Shown here piece after piece: positions 52,380-64,000 of a stretch of 64,000 nt of DNA; within the stretch, counting starts at the first letter, position 1; every line of letters begins with the position of its first letter. The stretch comes from Cardiocondyla obscurior (lineage: Eukaryota; Arthropoda; Insecta; Hymenoptera; Formicidae). The translations under genes and the position numbers were made by a program. Location: contig NC_091878.1 of the NCBI RefSeq assembly GCF_019399895.1, forward strand, positions 1,922,001-1,986,000, read 5' to 3'. Below the pieces are notes generated by a model that did no database searches, was not told where the DNA came from, and saw nothing but the letters and a program-made list of their open reading frames with translations.

Positions 52380-52731
52380 CAGGGTGTCTCAGCCCATGTG
52401 TAAAATCCTATACAGATAGGTAGGTCTTAGGGAGATAAATAAAAAAGTTCTTTAACGTTTTGAAAAATTTTCAATACTTATTGAAAAAAAAATTAATTTG
52501 TCTAGCGCAAGAGGACAAGGAAGCTATAGGTGAGTGAGCGCGATAGGCGACGGCGCCAATCGCCTGTCGCGCTGACTTGCCCGCAGCTTCCTTGTCACTC
52601 TTGCGCTAGACAAATTAATTTTTTTCTCAATAACAATTGAGAATTTTACAAAATGTTAAATAACTTTTTTATTTATCTCCCTAAGACCTACCTATCTGTA
52701 TAGGATTTTACACATGGGCTGAGACACCCTG
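52380..52731 (+). mobile_element. Foldback MITE family A, copy 4 (352 bp)
   Basis: A full-length copy flanked by TA at 52378-52379 and 52732-52733. It differs from copy 3 at only a few positions seen by eye, including cgctgactt in place of cgctcactt in the right inner arm, which puts one mismatch in the hairpin stem. Near-identity among copies implies recent transposition or ongoing homogenisation. Confidence 0.95.
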
Positions 52732-52733
52732 TA

Positions 52734-55700
52734 TGTATGATATTAAGATAGTTGGATTTATTATTAGAATAAATACAAGATTATGGGCGGGTGAGAAATT
52801 AATCAGAGTTCTTTCTCAGCGCAATAAGCAATGAGATTTACCGTCGGTGAAAAAGCCGTAGTCGTATCGCTAACATTTTCCTCGTCACGAAGTTCGCGAG
52901 ATTACTCCGGACCGGTTGAAATATAATAAACGTATTACGTGCAAATATATGGAGAACAATAAGTCGATGGCATTTGAAATAATATTCCGGCGTCGGTAGT
53001 GAAAGGATTAAAATGTCGAAAATAAGATGTAGATAAATTCGCCTTCCATTTAAAGTTTGCGGCACGACCGAAACGTCCATTTGTACAATAACCGAATCAT
53101 AATTCACTCAAGATCATCTATATAAATCTAGCCTCTATAACTACATGCGAAACGAAGCCTTTTAAATGCACTTTCACGAATCACTTAGGCTGGAAACTCT
53201 GCGTGTTTCACTTTAAATGATTCACGCTAAATAATTTACCAAAATCGTTGCAAATCAGAGAAAGGCTTTCTCAACAACTATTTATTTTTATTTTCTTTTT
53301 CTTTTTTTTTCCACATACTATTTCTACAAAATTAAATTAAATCTGTTTTCTTTCTAATACCATAAGTGACTCGGAAAAATGGATTAAAAAATATATTTTA
53401 TAAATATATTTTTTTAGGCTGGGGCTGGATCCCTGGCAACGTGTTTTACGTGTTAATCAAACGCGATCAGCCTCACCTGTCGCGGGCGACAGTGGCTGGC
53501 AAGGAGGATACCGAGGGGGGTTGGGCTTCTATCCGCGACATCGGGCGTTTCTCATCCCGGCTGGGCTTACCCGGGGACGATAAAACGAGCCTCTTGGCGC
53601 GGCCGCGTCGAGCAAAATTGCGGGACGGGAATGCCGGTACGCCGTTCCGCTCTCGGGGAAACTCCGCGGCGGAATGGCCTCGGATCCCTCCGTTCGCGTG
53701 GATCCTCAAATAAAAGAGTCGACCAGCTGTAAAACGGCGGACCGTTATTACGAGGCGAGGCGGCTGGTGGTTTGGGCGCTACATCGAACCCGTCATCCTC
53801 GGGCGACGTTCTACTCGGTAACTCACAGCTCGTGACCCTCTTTCTCTCTTTCGCATGTTTTTTTTTCTTTTTCTTTTTTCCCCCCTTCGTCTTTTCCGTT
53901 GAAAATACAAGGTAGACTGGCAAACGCGGCGATCAAACGAATCGCGCGAGAAATCGCGTGACGTCTCGAAGCGGCAATGAAAACGTAATTAAAATTGATG
54001 ACGATCGATAATCGACGTCGTTATTTGATGCTCGAGTGTATATTCTTCAAACTGAGCGATTTTGATAATTAAGAAATAAAGGAACGGTCAGAAAGGTACC
54101 TATAACGTTTACCGAAACTGTACGAAATACTATATAGTACAATATAGTACAATTAAGCCGGCTCGAACAGTTAATTTAAGAGCAACATTTTTAATGTAAT
54201 TAAATCATTATTATGTTCTACAACAATTATAAAATTAACGATTGCTCATGATGTTAATAAATTATTATTCGTCACGAATGTGTATAACGCAACAGAAATC
54301 GATAAAGCTGAATTCTTAATTACTCAAATTAAACTTTCCCGTTTAGTAGTAAATTTGAACGAGCTGAATTGAGTTAAGAACAGCTAGTTAAAAAAGTAAA
54401 AAAAAAAAACCAAATTTAAAAAATAACTATCTGATTCCTCCGATTAAATTTTGCACTAAATAATAAACTTGTAAAATAATGAATTAAAAAAATTAAAGAC
54501 ACGTAAAAAAAAAAAAAAAAGGAATAAACGTTTCTCCGCCACTTTTAACTCTGAATTTGTGTAAAATATAAATAGAAAGTGAAGCTTTTCCTGCTTTTTG
54601 CCCTTTGGATATGTTCGGATAATTAAAAATGACCAAATCGAATTCGTTATAATTTAAAATAAAATGTAACACGAAACCGTATTGTTGTTCGAACAGCGAG
54701 CAAAAATAACCAATAAAATAAAAATAAAGACGAGTGAGCGTCGTCCGAATAAACAAGCGCAATAAACACATTATTTCTAAAACGAGCTTAAACATGAACA
54801 GGATGCTTTTTGGTCTTTATCGTCGAGTATTTCGCTGGCATGATAAATACGAATTTATCATCGTAATGTATGCAAACTGCGTCAGATTCTCTTTCCTGTC
54901 TTCGCGCAAATAAAGTGTTTTATAGTCTTTAGGACTAACCCTTCTCGTAATTTATGAAGGCGCATGCCGTTGTCGGTTCTCGCGGATATTTGTCTCGTAA
55001 ATTACGAAAAAGCCTTAAACTGTTAATGATTCCGAATTTATTATTATAATTCATATAACATAATAATGCCAAAGTAATACGTGTAAAAATATAATATCGA
55101 CTTGCAGGAGTAACGTACTTAATTACCAATAAACAAGAATGTAAAAATGTACTTCCAATAAAATAATGCGATTCAACGTTCGAGTGATAAAAATTGACAC
55201 TCCACTCGCGTTAGTGTATTTTAGCTCTCTTCCGTTTTAACTCTCGATCTTTAAATACCTACACGTGCGTGCCTTTACCTGTGAGCGTGGTAAACAAACC
55301 CCCGGGGGTGCCAATGCGTTCTAAAAACAATTCGCGTATCGACCCCGCCGAACAAATACGAAACGTAATCCGGCGACCCTTTCGCGCCTGTTATTTCAGG
55401 TACCTCTCTGCCCAACTACGAATGATCTTGCCCACATTTTTTTGTCGCACGGTCGGATCATAGTAGGTTGTATTTCAAAAGGGGTCCGCTTACCCGCGCG
55501 AGATCAAAACCGTCAACGCGTTTCCCGAACTCGGTGTCACGAGGAAGGCGAACTTTCCTTCCAAATTTTACAAAGTTGATTAAATTTCTCAACGTAAAAA
55601 ATGTACCTTTAGTGTTTTTTTTAATAAAAAAATTTTAGCAGAAAGTAAATCGATAATATAAATATTATTTATGCAAACGTTCTGAATGCTTAGCGTGATT

Positions 55701-58033
55701 TTACGTCTATTAAAATTTGAGAATTTACGTGCAATTACTTTTTTTTTCTTTTTTTTAAAACAAAGGAGGCGATCGAAGATTTATCTGAGTCCCCAATAAT
55801 AATGCCGCGAGATCGCGCCTTTTCGCATCGAGAGCCGGAAAAAAAAAAAAAAAAGAGGGTACGGGGGAAAAAAAAAAGAACGAACGGTCGACCTCGTTCT
55901 TCGTTGCCATCCTTCCTCATCATACACCGGAATGAAATTGCCCGCGGAAGGCCGGCGGAAGGCCGACCCGTAGACTTTCTGAGGTTAACCGTGCCGCCTG
56001 TTAATGGTCGGAGCCACGAAAGCCGGCCGTATTTTAAAGTCGCCCAGCAGTCGGCAGCAAACTCTTTTGCGGCGTCGATTAACTCCGGCGAGAGCGCCGA
56101 AACGAAGACACGGAAAGACACGAGAAAAAGGAGGAAGCGGCACCGTTTTTACGCGTTTCTTAAGAGAACCAGAAGGCTGGATAATTGAGGGATCTTCCTA
56201 CATTCGCACGAATTCATCGCCGCGAAACAGCGCCGCCAGCAAGAATGCAGGGGGCTCCTGAATATGTAATCGCGACGTTAAGCCGCGTGTAAAAAGTATA
56301 TCCGCGAAACTGTCGCGGCAATTCGGGGCAGCTTTAAACATTCGATAAGGACGTTCGAGAGAACAATTACTTTTTTCACGAGAACTAATTGCACGCCCGG
56401 TCCCGCGGATTCCCGTGGCGAGCGTGCCGACAAGCACGATATTTCATCTTCGCGGATGAGTCGAGCGGAGTCGCGGACCTCCCGCGTCGAATGCGCCGAA
56501 TGATCTCTCCGAGAGCGGCTCCCGGTTATTGAATGTCGAACGCGAAAGAGTGAGCGATCGATCGCGTGACGAGGCGAAAAAGAATCGGCAGGCTCGCGCT
56601 ATCTAGATGAAGTTGATTAGAACGCGCGTTCCGAGCACGTTAAAGTCATTTGCGTTACCGGCGCCGAGCGACCGGTCCTGCCATCGAGCGAGCCGGGTTA
56701 ACGCGGGGCTAAGAAAAATAATAATAAAAAAAAAAAAAACGCCTACTTCAGTTTCGAAAAAAAAGGGGATTAATTATTAGTCGCGTCGAGTACCGTTTAA
56801 TACCCAATGATCGTTACCGCTGTTACGCGCGAGCTCCACGAAACGCCCGATCATCAAAAGCCTGATGTCGATCTTTATATAGATAAAAAAATATCAAGGC
56901 GTATTAGGGAAAAAAAAACCCAAACGATACAACGCGAATTAAAACCTTGCAGCTGGAAGGGAAAAGAAAGCCGGCGGAGGATTTATTCAACAAACGTTTC
57001 ACAAATGTATGTGGGACGATTCACGATCTTATGTCAGATTAATTTTACAACTAGCGTGTAACCGCCGGTGTATGTTTAAAAGTTAAAATAAAAATACATT
57101 GGCGGAAATTATGTGCATTTCAAGAGACGTGCGCCGCAAGTATTTATCTTTTGCTAAACACCGTTTCATGACGAGAAGTAGAAGAGTTCGGCTGGAATCG
57201 CGGCTGAAAGTTGCGCAAAAGTCGTTTTTTTTTTCTTTTTTTTCCCTTTCTTTCGTTCAAGAGAAGGCTCGTGTATCAAATCCGTGCAATGTCGAAGAAA
57301 GATTATTCCTTGAAATTCCCGCAACACTCCTACGCCGGCACGTAGGCTCGCTAATGTTTGCCACTGCTGGGCTCCGAACGTAACATCGCGCACGCCACGC
57401 TTATTAATCGACACGGCGCCCACATAATTCATCGGCAAACGTAAATCAAGGGGGGCAACGAGGAAATCGGTCCGCACCGTGGAGAAGTCGCGAGATCGCA
57501 GTCGAGAGCGCAACTCCCTCGCGAGCAAGCTCTCCTCTCATTATCAGCAAGACGCGGATACATATTTTACGAAAGTCCAGAGGTGAGTTCTCGCGGTCGT
57601 GACGAAGAGGTAGAGATCACTACCAGACAAGGCGGAATTAAATGTAAGAAACAGCAACAAGGGGCGAGCAAGGCGAGAGAGAGAGGAGGGAGAGAAAGAG
57701 AAAGAGAACAGAGAGAGTGAGGGGGGAAGACCGCTCGGGCGGCGTTGGCGTTCCGAAGAAAAAGACGGAGATGAGGCGAACAGACGGAGGCTGGCGGATG
57801 GATTCGAAAGGACTGGCCGCGAGAGAGAAAGGGGACTGAGAAGAGGATCGCGGAGGTAAGGCCCCGCGTCTCTTTGCCCTCTCCCTCCCCCTTCCCTCCA
57901 CCGTCGCCGCCATCACGCCGGCCGGCCGAGATAACTGAGGACACCGAGGCTCCGTGGGACTGGCGAACCACGGGTTTGTTCCTTCTCTCCTCTCTCACGG
58001 ATACGAAAGCAAGAATCTAGGACTCGACGTGTA
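52734..58033. other. Non-coding region, mixed composition
   Basis: No gene is supported. CpG-rich segments at 53.4-53.9, 55.8-56.7 and 57.4-58.0 kb hold overlapping open frames up to 143 codons. An AT-rich segment lies at 54.1-55.2 kb. A purine-rich patch at about 57655-57730 generates S/L/P-rich frames on the minus strand. Confidence 0.5.
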
Positions 58034-58035
58034 TA

Positions 58036-58514
58036 CAGGGTGTCCCGACTCGTTCGCTCGGAACTCCGCTTGTTCTCCGAGAGCGAAGCTTTGTTGAACT
58101 AAATAAATATATAAAATGCTATTTACCGGAAAAAAAATAATTTTTCAGTAAAGATATACAGTTGATTTTCAAGTAAATTAATTTTTCTTAATAAATACAT
58201 TTTTTTTAAAGAAATCGAATTATCTCACCCTAATATAAAAAAATGTTAATCTTGACAAATTAAATATTATAAATAAAAAAAAAAAAGAGTTCAAGTTCCA
58301 GTCGGCAAAGTTAAAAATATACGTCAAATAAAGATAAATTGTCAGCAGAAAAAAAATGTAAATAGAACCGAAGACGTAAATTTAATACCGTAACACTTTG
58401 CAGCAGGTAGAAAGGTTATTTGAATGCGAGAATTCTTTATTGTTCCATGCTGCAAGGCGATAGTTTTATTTTTCGAAGCAAGCGTGCACGTAAGTCGCGG
58501 CGAAGGAGACCCTG
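58036..58514. mobile_element. TA-flanked MITE-like element (479 bp)
   Basis: The left end is tatacagggtgtcc and the right end, complemented, is tatacagggtctcc (13 of 14 matching). TA lies immediately outside each end (58034-58035 and 58515-58516). Beyond about 15 bp the ends diverge, so this is not a foldback like family A. The interior is AT-rich, with no coding frame. It lies only about 120 bp from the next element at 58638. The pairing rests on short termini and could be coincidental. Confidence 0.5.
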
Positions 58515-58637
58515 TATACATATAATCCCGCCGCGGTACGCCTTATCGACAGCTTCGATACAGATTTAAGCGTCACAAAATGATGAACAGCCGCTTACAA
58601 GCATGCAAAATTAATATGTAACTTTTAATTTATTATA

Positions 58638-58990
58638 CAGGGTGTCCCACCCCATATTGATAAACTCTCCGAGTTAGATAGGTCTCGTGGACACAAATCA
58701 ATAAGTTCTTTGCCGTTTTGAAAAATTCACGATAGTTATTGAGAAAAAAATTAATTTGTCTAGCGCAAAAGCGACAAGAAAGCTACGCGTGAGTGAGCGC
58801 GACAGACGACGGCGCCAATCGTCTGTCGCGCTCACACGCCCGCAGCTTCCTTGTCGTTTTTAAGTTACACATTTTAATTATTTTTTCAATAATGGTTGAA
58901 AATTGTACAAAATGACATAGAACTTATTGAGTTGTATCCACGAGACCTATCTAACTCGGAGAGTTTGTCAAGATGAGGTGGGACACTTTG
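58638..58990 (+). mobile_element. Foldback MITE, subfamily B (353 bp)
   Basis: It begins cagggtgtcccaccccat and ends with a slightly decayed complement (gtgggacactttg). TA lies at 58636-58637 and 58991-58992. The outer arms (for example actctccgagttagatagg and its complement) differ in sequence from family A. The inner part (attaatttgtctagcgcaa, gtgagtgagcgcga, gacggcgccaatcg, cgcagcttccttgtc) is almost the same. The architecture and length are also the same. It is non-coding. Confidence 0.9.
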
Positions 58991-58992
58991 TA

Positions 58993-59520
58993 TTGCGACA
59001 TATGCCGTTACGTGTTATACATATTATGTAAAATAAATAATTAATTTTATTACGTGAATTTTATCCGCAATTTTATATACGTAGAAAAAAGACAAAGAAA
59101 CGAGACCAAGTGTACCGTAATCCACCCTTTAAGATGTCTTTTCGCTAAGCAGGCTATTAGCATATGTAACATGTCGTGGACCTGCGGGAGCCGGGCGGCG
59201 CCGGTTAAACGAAAGAAAGAAACGCTCTCGCGAGGATATAAAAATACTCCGGAATTTTTCAGGGAACGAGTTAGAATCCCCTTTTTCTCGCCGTCTAATT
59301 TCCCCGTCCTGCACGGAGGAAACAGAAAGCCTCGCCAAAGACACAGGCGTACGCACTTATTGCCGGCGCGAGCCGCGACCCTTTTATCCAGTAATCTAGC
59401 TCTTTTCGTAAAGGGAACGCTATCTTTTGGCGAAATTGTCCTAACCTAACCGCGAAACTCGGTCCGACCTGAGCGCATCGTCGCCATCAGCTTTGTTCTA
59501 CTTTTACGAGTAAAACTCAT

Positions 59521-59558
<38 letters not shown>

Positions 59559-62500
59559 TAGCAGTAGAACGCGAGACTTTAGAATTTCAAGATGACCGCC
59601 CTTGAACCCCCGAACGTAATTCGTCGTTTCCGTCACATCTCTAGTTTTACTTTCTTAAGGGTTTTTACGAGCCACGGTTACAAGAATCGTTTGCGAGCGC
59701 ATCGCACAGACGCGATATTCGTGCGATAACTCGCGAATACGGCGGCGGCGAATTTTTCCTGGCGAAAATGCCGGAAAGGACGACCGGAGGGCAGGGTAAG
59801 CCGCAAGCCGGCCAATGTAATTTCATCCACTTTTTATTGGCGCGAAACGGACTTTAAGGCCTTAAGCCACTTAGATTTAATAGCGCGACCGCGTTATACG
59901 GTCGGCCGTACGTTCCGGCTAGAAAAGAAGAGCAAGAGAGAAGATAAAGCGGAGCGAGGCCGAGAAAGAAGCGTTTATTGGAAGACAAAAAAAAAAGGAC
60001 GACATTATAATATTATATGTTGATTATACGCCGACCAGAAATGAGATAATATTATATCTTAATAAGCGTCGAAACTTCAAACAAGACCACGATGGGTGAG
60101 GTTTAATTAAATTTTAATAGAGAAACAGAGAGAGAGAGAGAGAAAGAGAGAGTGCAGTCCGATCAATCTTTCCTGGAAGAGAATTCGATTACACTCGATA
60201 AATATATTACACTCTGCAATTATAAAATAACCTGATAAAATGTTAAGATTCAAAAGGAAGAGCTTGACGAGCAAGCTGTTGTAATTAAGCATTCACGATT
60301 GGTGGTCTCGCAAATTATTTAGCAAACCGTATAAATACCGAGGATAAGAGACTGTAAAATAACCCAAACTAAAATCTTTAAAAAGAAAGGAAAAGAAATA
60401 AATTAATAAATAAACAGAGCGACGTGATTGTTCAATTATAAAAAGTGCACGTCACGACTGAATTGAGAACTTATACCTTGATCGTCCATTCGTAGATCGT
60501 GCATGCAAGTGATAATAATACCAAGAGAAGGAACACGAGGGGGAGGAATCGAAAAACAGAGAGAGAATGAGGGCTGTCGATGGTGGATCGCGCGTGCGAA
60601 ATAGAGAACGGATTAAATCGCGTAATCCATTACGCGCGCCGATAAAAAGAGCAGAAGCGGAGAATAGGCGCGTACGTGAAAATAGAACGGAGCGGAGAGC
60701 TCTCGCGTCCGAATCGCGGGGCGCTTTTGTATTAACCCAGTTCGGCTTCAGCCCCGGCACTCTCTATTGATTCCAGCGAGGCGGTGTGAACGAAATCTCA
60801 TTCTTAACAAGTTCAACGGCTCCGAGCTGTCGGTGAGCGTGCACTTTGTTACCGGTGTGTAACGGATCGATTATCGGGAACGTCGAGCGACCTCGCCGAG
60901 TACATCTCGTTCCGGAGCCGAGTCGCCAAATCGAACGGTTTTTCGGTCAATCCCGAATCGGCACGGCTCGAAAGCAAACAAAAATCCCGCGGTATCGCGA
61001 AAACGGCACGTAATACTGTGTAATTGATCGTTCTTTAATTATCGAGCTATTTCATGTATACTATATACAAGTCCGAATATATAATTCTATAATTTTGGCG
61101 AAATGGGAGGTAAATTACGATAAATGAGATCGAGTACTAAACGTCTCGCTTTTAATTTAAGAGAAAAACCTATATGCGTCATTCGATCGTTTAAGTGTCG
61201 AAAATCACCTACCGTGAAAGCAGAAAGAAGTTAAACCGAAATGTCAGGCGCTCCACTTCAATTAGCATTTCAATAAAAAAGATCTCGTCCGTAACTAATC
61301 AACGACAAGGCACAACATTTATTCTAGAAAGCAGAACGCCACAGATCTCCCGATATTATATTTACACGTCAAAAGAAAGCTAAATCTCACAAATATCGTA
61401 ATCTCAAGTAATATTTAGAAAAAAAAGAAAGAAAGAAAGAAAGGGAATATAAATTAAAGTTCCCACCACCAAGGTGCGGATAATCTTTTCGAGACACGAT
61501 TTTTCTCCTCGGCTTTCCGTTAATTGGTTTTGCCGGCGCTGAAAACGGCAAGAAATAATATTGATGCGAACGCAAAAAGGTCGCGATCGGCTTGCGGGAG
61601 GGAAAAAAAAAAATGGATGCGCGGATAGCCGTGCAAGAAGACCGAGCAGAATTGAAAATTGCACCGGCTGACAGTAGTTGCGCCATAATACCTTCTACGC
61701 TATCGGTAAGCACGAATAATTGAGGCAAATTCGCGGCCTGACGCGGAGACACATAAATGTGAATAAATACGCAAAAATATCTAATATTCTTGCGGCAGTA
61801 AGAACCTAACTTTTTTCCATATTGTTCGTTATTACTGTAGTAAAAATTATTAAATTTATTCCACGCGTCGGCTAGCAATGCTTTAAAAAAAAAAAATCCC
61901 GAATAATTCTACGCAAGAATTTCTTTTCATACTTTCGGATGTTGTACGCTCTATGTTCTCGGCTGCTAATGATACCATTCAACGTCTCTGGAATTTCAAC
62001 GAGCAACGTTAGGTATTTACATTCACTTCCGGCGGCCCAGTGCCCTTACACCGCGGCATTCACGGCGACATCGACGCGTGACGGGAAGCGGCGACACGCG
62101 ATTCTTTCCATCAACTACTAGAACCAGCCTAGCCTAATGTTTCGTGCGCCACTAAATATACAGAGGAACGAGAACGCAGGGAGAATTGCATTAATTTCCT
62201 AGACACGTGTCCCCATTGTCATTCCATCCATAATCGCGCGCGTTTTTTTTCCGCAGACGATAAAAATAAGCATATAATTTTTAATTATTTGCGCACGCGG
62301 TTGGAAGGGGAGATATCGCTCAAGTGTAAAGCGATTAGGCGAATGTAAATGATGTTGTCGGAATAATTTAGCCCGTGTTCGAAATTGGCTTTCGTATTGA
62401 CGAAAATAAAGCGGCGAAAGCAACTGAGAGAATTCTGTCGAATTCGAGAGCTAAATGGATAAAGTTGCAGTAGAAAGTAATGTCTTTTCGATCGATCTAA

Positions 62501-63516
62501 TCAGCGCGAGTTCGTTCTTTCGAAAGAGAAATTTCGCAGAAAGAGATCGAGAATTTGAGAGGGAGAAAATGCTGCTGCGAATCGCAATTCGTACATGCTC
62601 AAAGTTAGTCCGAGTCGTAATATAAAAAAAAAAAGTTCTATGACGTTCACTATTTTTTTTTTCCTTTCTTTTTTTTTTCACGTGACGAATAATTACTCAT
62701 ATGACGAATAATTGCCTACGGTCGAGCGGATCTGCGGAAAATCTGCAAATGTGTGTCGCGGAGCCACGGTTTCGTTACACCTCCGGAAAGGCTTTGTCTA
62801 CGGAACGATTATAATAGAAATAAATATTAAAACGCGGCTACAATGGATTTACGATCGAATAAAGTAGAATTGCAGGATGATTTCTTTGTGCGAGCCGAGT
62901 TCATTTGCACATACACCGCCCGGCCCGGTATTAAAGCCCCGGTATAGACTCGCCGTAACTATTTCGTACTTGCGGAGAAAATTGCTTTTCGTTGTTTCCA
63001 CGACGATGATACGAGCGGGATTATTTCGTTTGGAAGCGGAAATAATTTGCGTTCGTTTGATCCTCGCGCTCTCGCTCCGTCCGTCCATTTCAATTTCTCC
63101 CTCTCCCTCCCTTTCTATCGTTCTCTGTCTATCTTTATCTCTCTTTACGCGACAGCGCGAGATGAAAGGTAAAAGGATGTCAAAAGAGTATTTCTTCTGT
63201 CGCTGTGAATAAAATCTAATGAAAGCCAGAACATCGTAAACGCGGTAAGCTGATTCTTTATCATAACCCTCGCTATCAAGCGATAAGAGAAAAAAAAAGT
63301 ATTGGGTAAGAGTGAGAGATACAATTATTGACATTCTCTTCGATAAATCTATATAGATATTTAAAAGTTTCTTATTGTCGAGACACGAGATCAAAATAAC
63401 GCAAGACGTGGAATCCCCTTCCCGTGCAATATTAAATTCGAAAAGATTCGGTGCAAGCTCGGGCGATATTACTGGCGTTACGATACAGAAACTCTCTCGT
63501 AAAAAGTAAGCATTAC
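58993..63516. other. Non-coding region next to a candidate exon
   Basis: If the exon at 63517-63709 is real, the sequence to its left is the following intron of that minus-strand gene. I found no further exon with both splice sites and a protein-like frame. A short GA tract lies at about 60128-60143 and a GAAA repeat at about 61427-61443. A 249-codon minus-strand frame (62849-63598) overlaps the exon in another frame and is judged spurious. Confidence 0.45.
59522..59554. repeat. Poly(A) run of 33
   Basis: The longest homopolymer in the window. No retroelement body or flanking duplication was recognised beside it. Confidence 0.9.
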
Positions 63517-63709
63517 ATCCAGTTATCCGAAGTTTCGCCGTTGGGGATCTCAAAGGCACTCTTCCCTTTGGCGAGTACGGTAAAGAAGTCAGTGGCATAC
63601 GGGCCGCATAGCTCGATAAGTCCGTTGCACTTTGTCTTAATCGCGAAGGCGCGTTTCTCGCACAAAATTAAGAAGAGTTCGCCGGGGACGACGATGATGC
63701 TAACGGCGC
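63517..63709 (-). CDS. Candidate internal coding exon, protein not recognised
   Basis: Read on the minus strand, a pyrimidine-rich tract ending cttttcgcttctccag gives a strong 3' splice site. It is followed by 193 open bases and a GT donor (ggat/gtaatg). The exon holds 63 whole codons with two extra bases at each end, so it would enter and leave between codons. The peptide runs from AVSIIVVPGELFLILCEKRA through KTKCNGLIELCGPYATDFF to EIPNGETSDNW. It is mixed in composition, with C, W, N, D and G residues and many codons ending in G or C, unlike the low-complexity frames elsewhere. I cannot name its family. Other exons must lie outside the window or go undetected. A chance open frame remains possible. 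Confidence 0.5.
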
Positions 63710-64000
63710 CTGGAGAAGCGAAAAGCGAGAAAGAGCCGGAGGGATGCCATGACCTCGGGGATAATAGGCAAAGCGAAAAAGCGAAGAGAGTAAAAAGATC
63801 TCGCAATACCGTACAAAAGAAAGAGAATTAAGAAATAAAGAAGTTGGCAAACGAGCAAAAGAGAGAGAGAGAGAGAGAGAGAGACAGAAAGAAGGAAGAA
63901 TAGTTATTAATATTTTGCGGTCTTTTATATATTGCAAATAAATTGCACAGCGTTTGAAAGAGCGGGCAAAAGTTATGCGTAAATAAAAACATAATATTAA
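63710..64000. other. Presumed intron upstream of the candidate exon
   Basis: On the minus strand this would be the intron leading into the exon. It carries the polypyrimidine tract next to 63710 and a (GA)12 tract at 63861-63884. No other feature is seen up to the window edge. Confidence 0.4.
63861..63884. repeat. (GA)12 microsatellite
   Basis: Twelve uninterrupted GA units. On the minus strand this is a (TC) tract within the presumed intron. Confidence 0.9.

Noticed and set aside
57567..57998. 143-codon minus-strand open frame rich in S, L and P
   Set aside because: It is the complement of a GA-rich purine tract. The composition alone explains its openness.
62849..63598. 249-codon minus-strand open frame, the longest in the window
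   Set aside because: It includes low-complexity and intron-like stretches and overlaps the better exon candidate in another frame. No domain or signal was recognised.

Overview
This window looks like non-coding DNA from an animal genome. I infer an insect, most likely a hymenopteran and possibly an ant. The pointers are the sparse coding signal, the many short TA-flanked inverted-repeat elements, the GA, TA and poly(A) microsatellites, and an unusually CpG-rich background broken by AT-rich islands. No single base proves the species. I see no bacterial-style operon, no rRNA or tRNA gene, no CRISPR array and no transposase or reverse transcriptase reading frame. The open frames are mostly short, low in complexity and overlapping on both strands, as expected by chance. 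The one stretch I can defend as coding is a candidate internal exon on the minus strand at 63517-63709. Most of the window is therefore probably intergenic or intronic.

The main content is mobile DNA. Four near-identical foldback MITEs, all in the same orientation, lie at 2364-2687, 8435-8786, 43738-44089 and 52380-52731. Three are exactly 352 bp; the first is 324 bp because 28 bp are missing from its right arm. A fifth element at 58638-58990 has the same plan and nearly the same hairpin core but diverged outer arms. Related ends starting cagggtgtc and bounded by TA occur at 58036-58514, at 3378-3712 (degraded), and as solitary ends at 6667 and possibly 8791. They look like one TA-targeting, Tc1/mariner-like mobilisation system with no autonomous member here.

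Other elements are a 346-bp MITE at 34690-35035 with 32-bp terminal inverted repeats and a perfect 9-bp target duplication; a 180-bp element at 851-1030 with perfect 14-bp inverted ends; and a pair of about 120-bp inverted copies at 39604-39724 and 41322-41441. Between 25.2 and 28.0 kb an AT-rich composite block has an array of about 210-bp units on each side and a diverged large inverted repeat in the middle. A 149-bp poly(A)-tailed retroelement fragment with its own target duplication sits in the centre of that repeat. At 1461-1566 two perfect zero-loop palindromes (74 bp and 30 bp) lie 2 bp apart.

The remaining sequence (9.1-25.2, 28-34.7, 35-38.4, 44-52.4, 52.7-58 and 59-63.5 kb) is CpG-rich or mixed non-coding DNA with microsatellites, homopolymers and purine tracts. 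I could assign no gene there.
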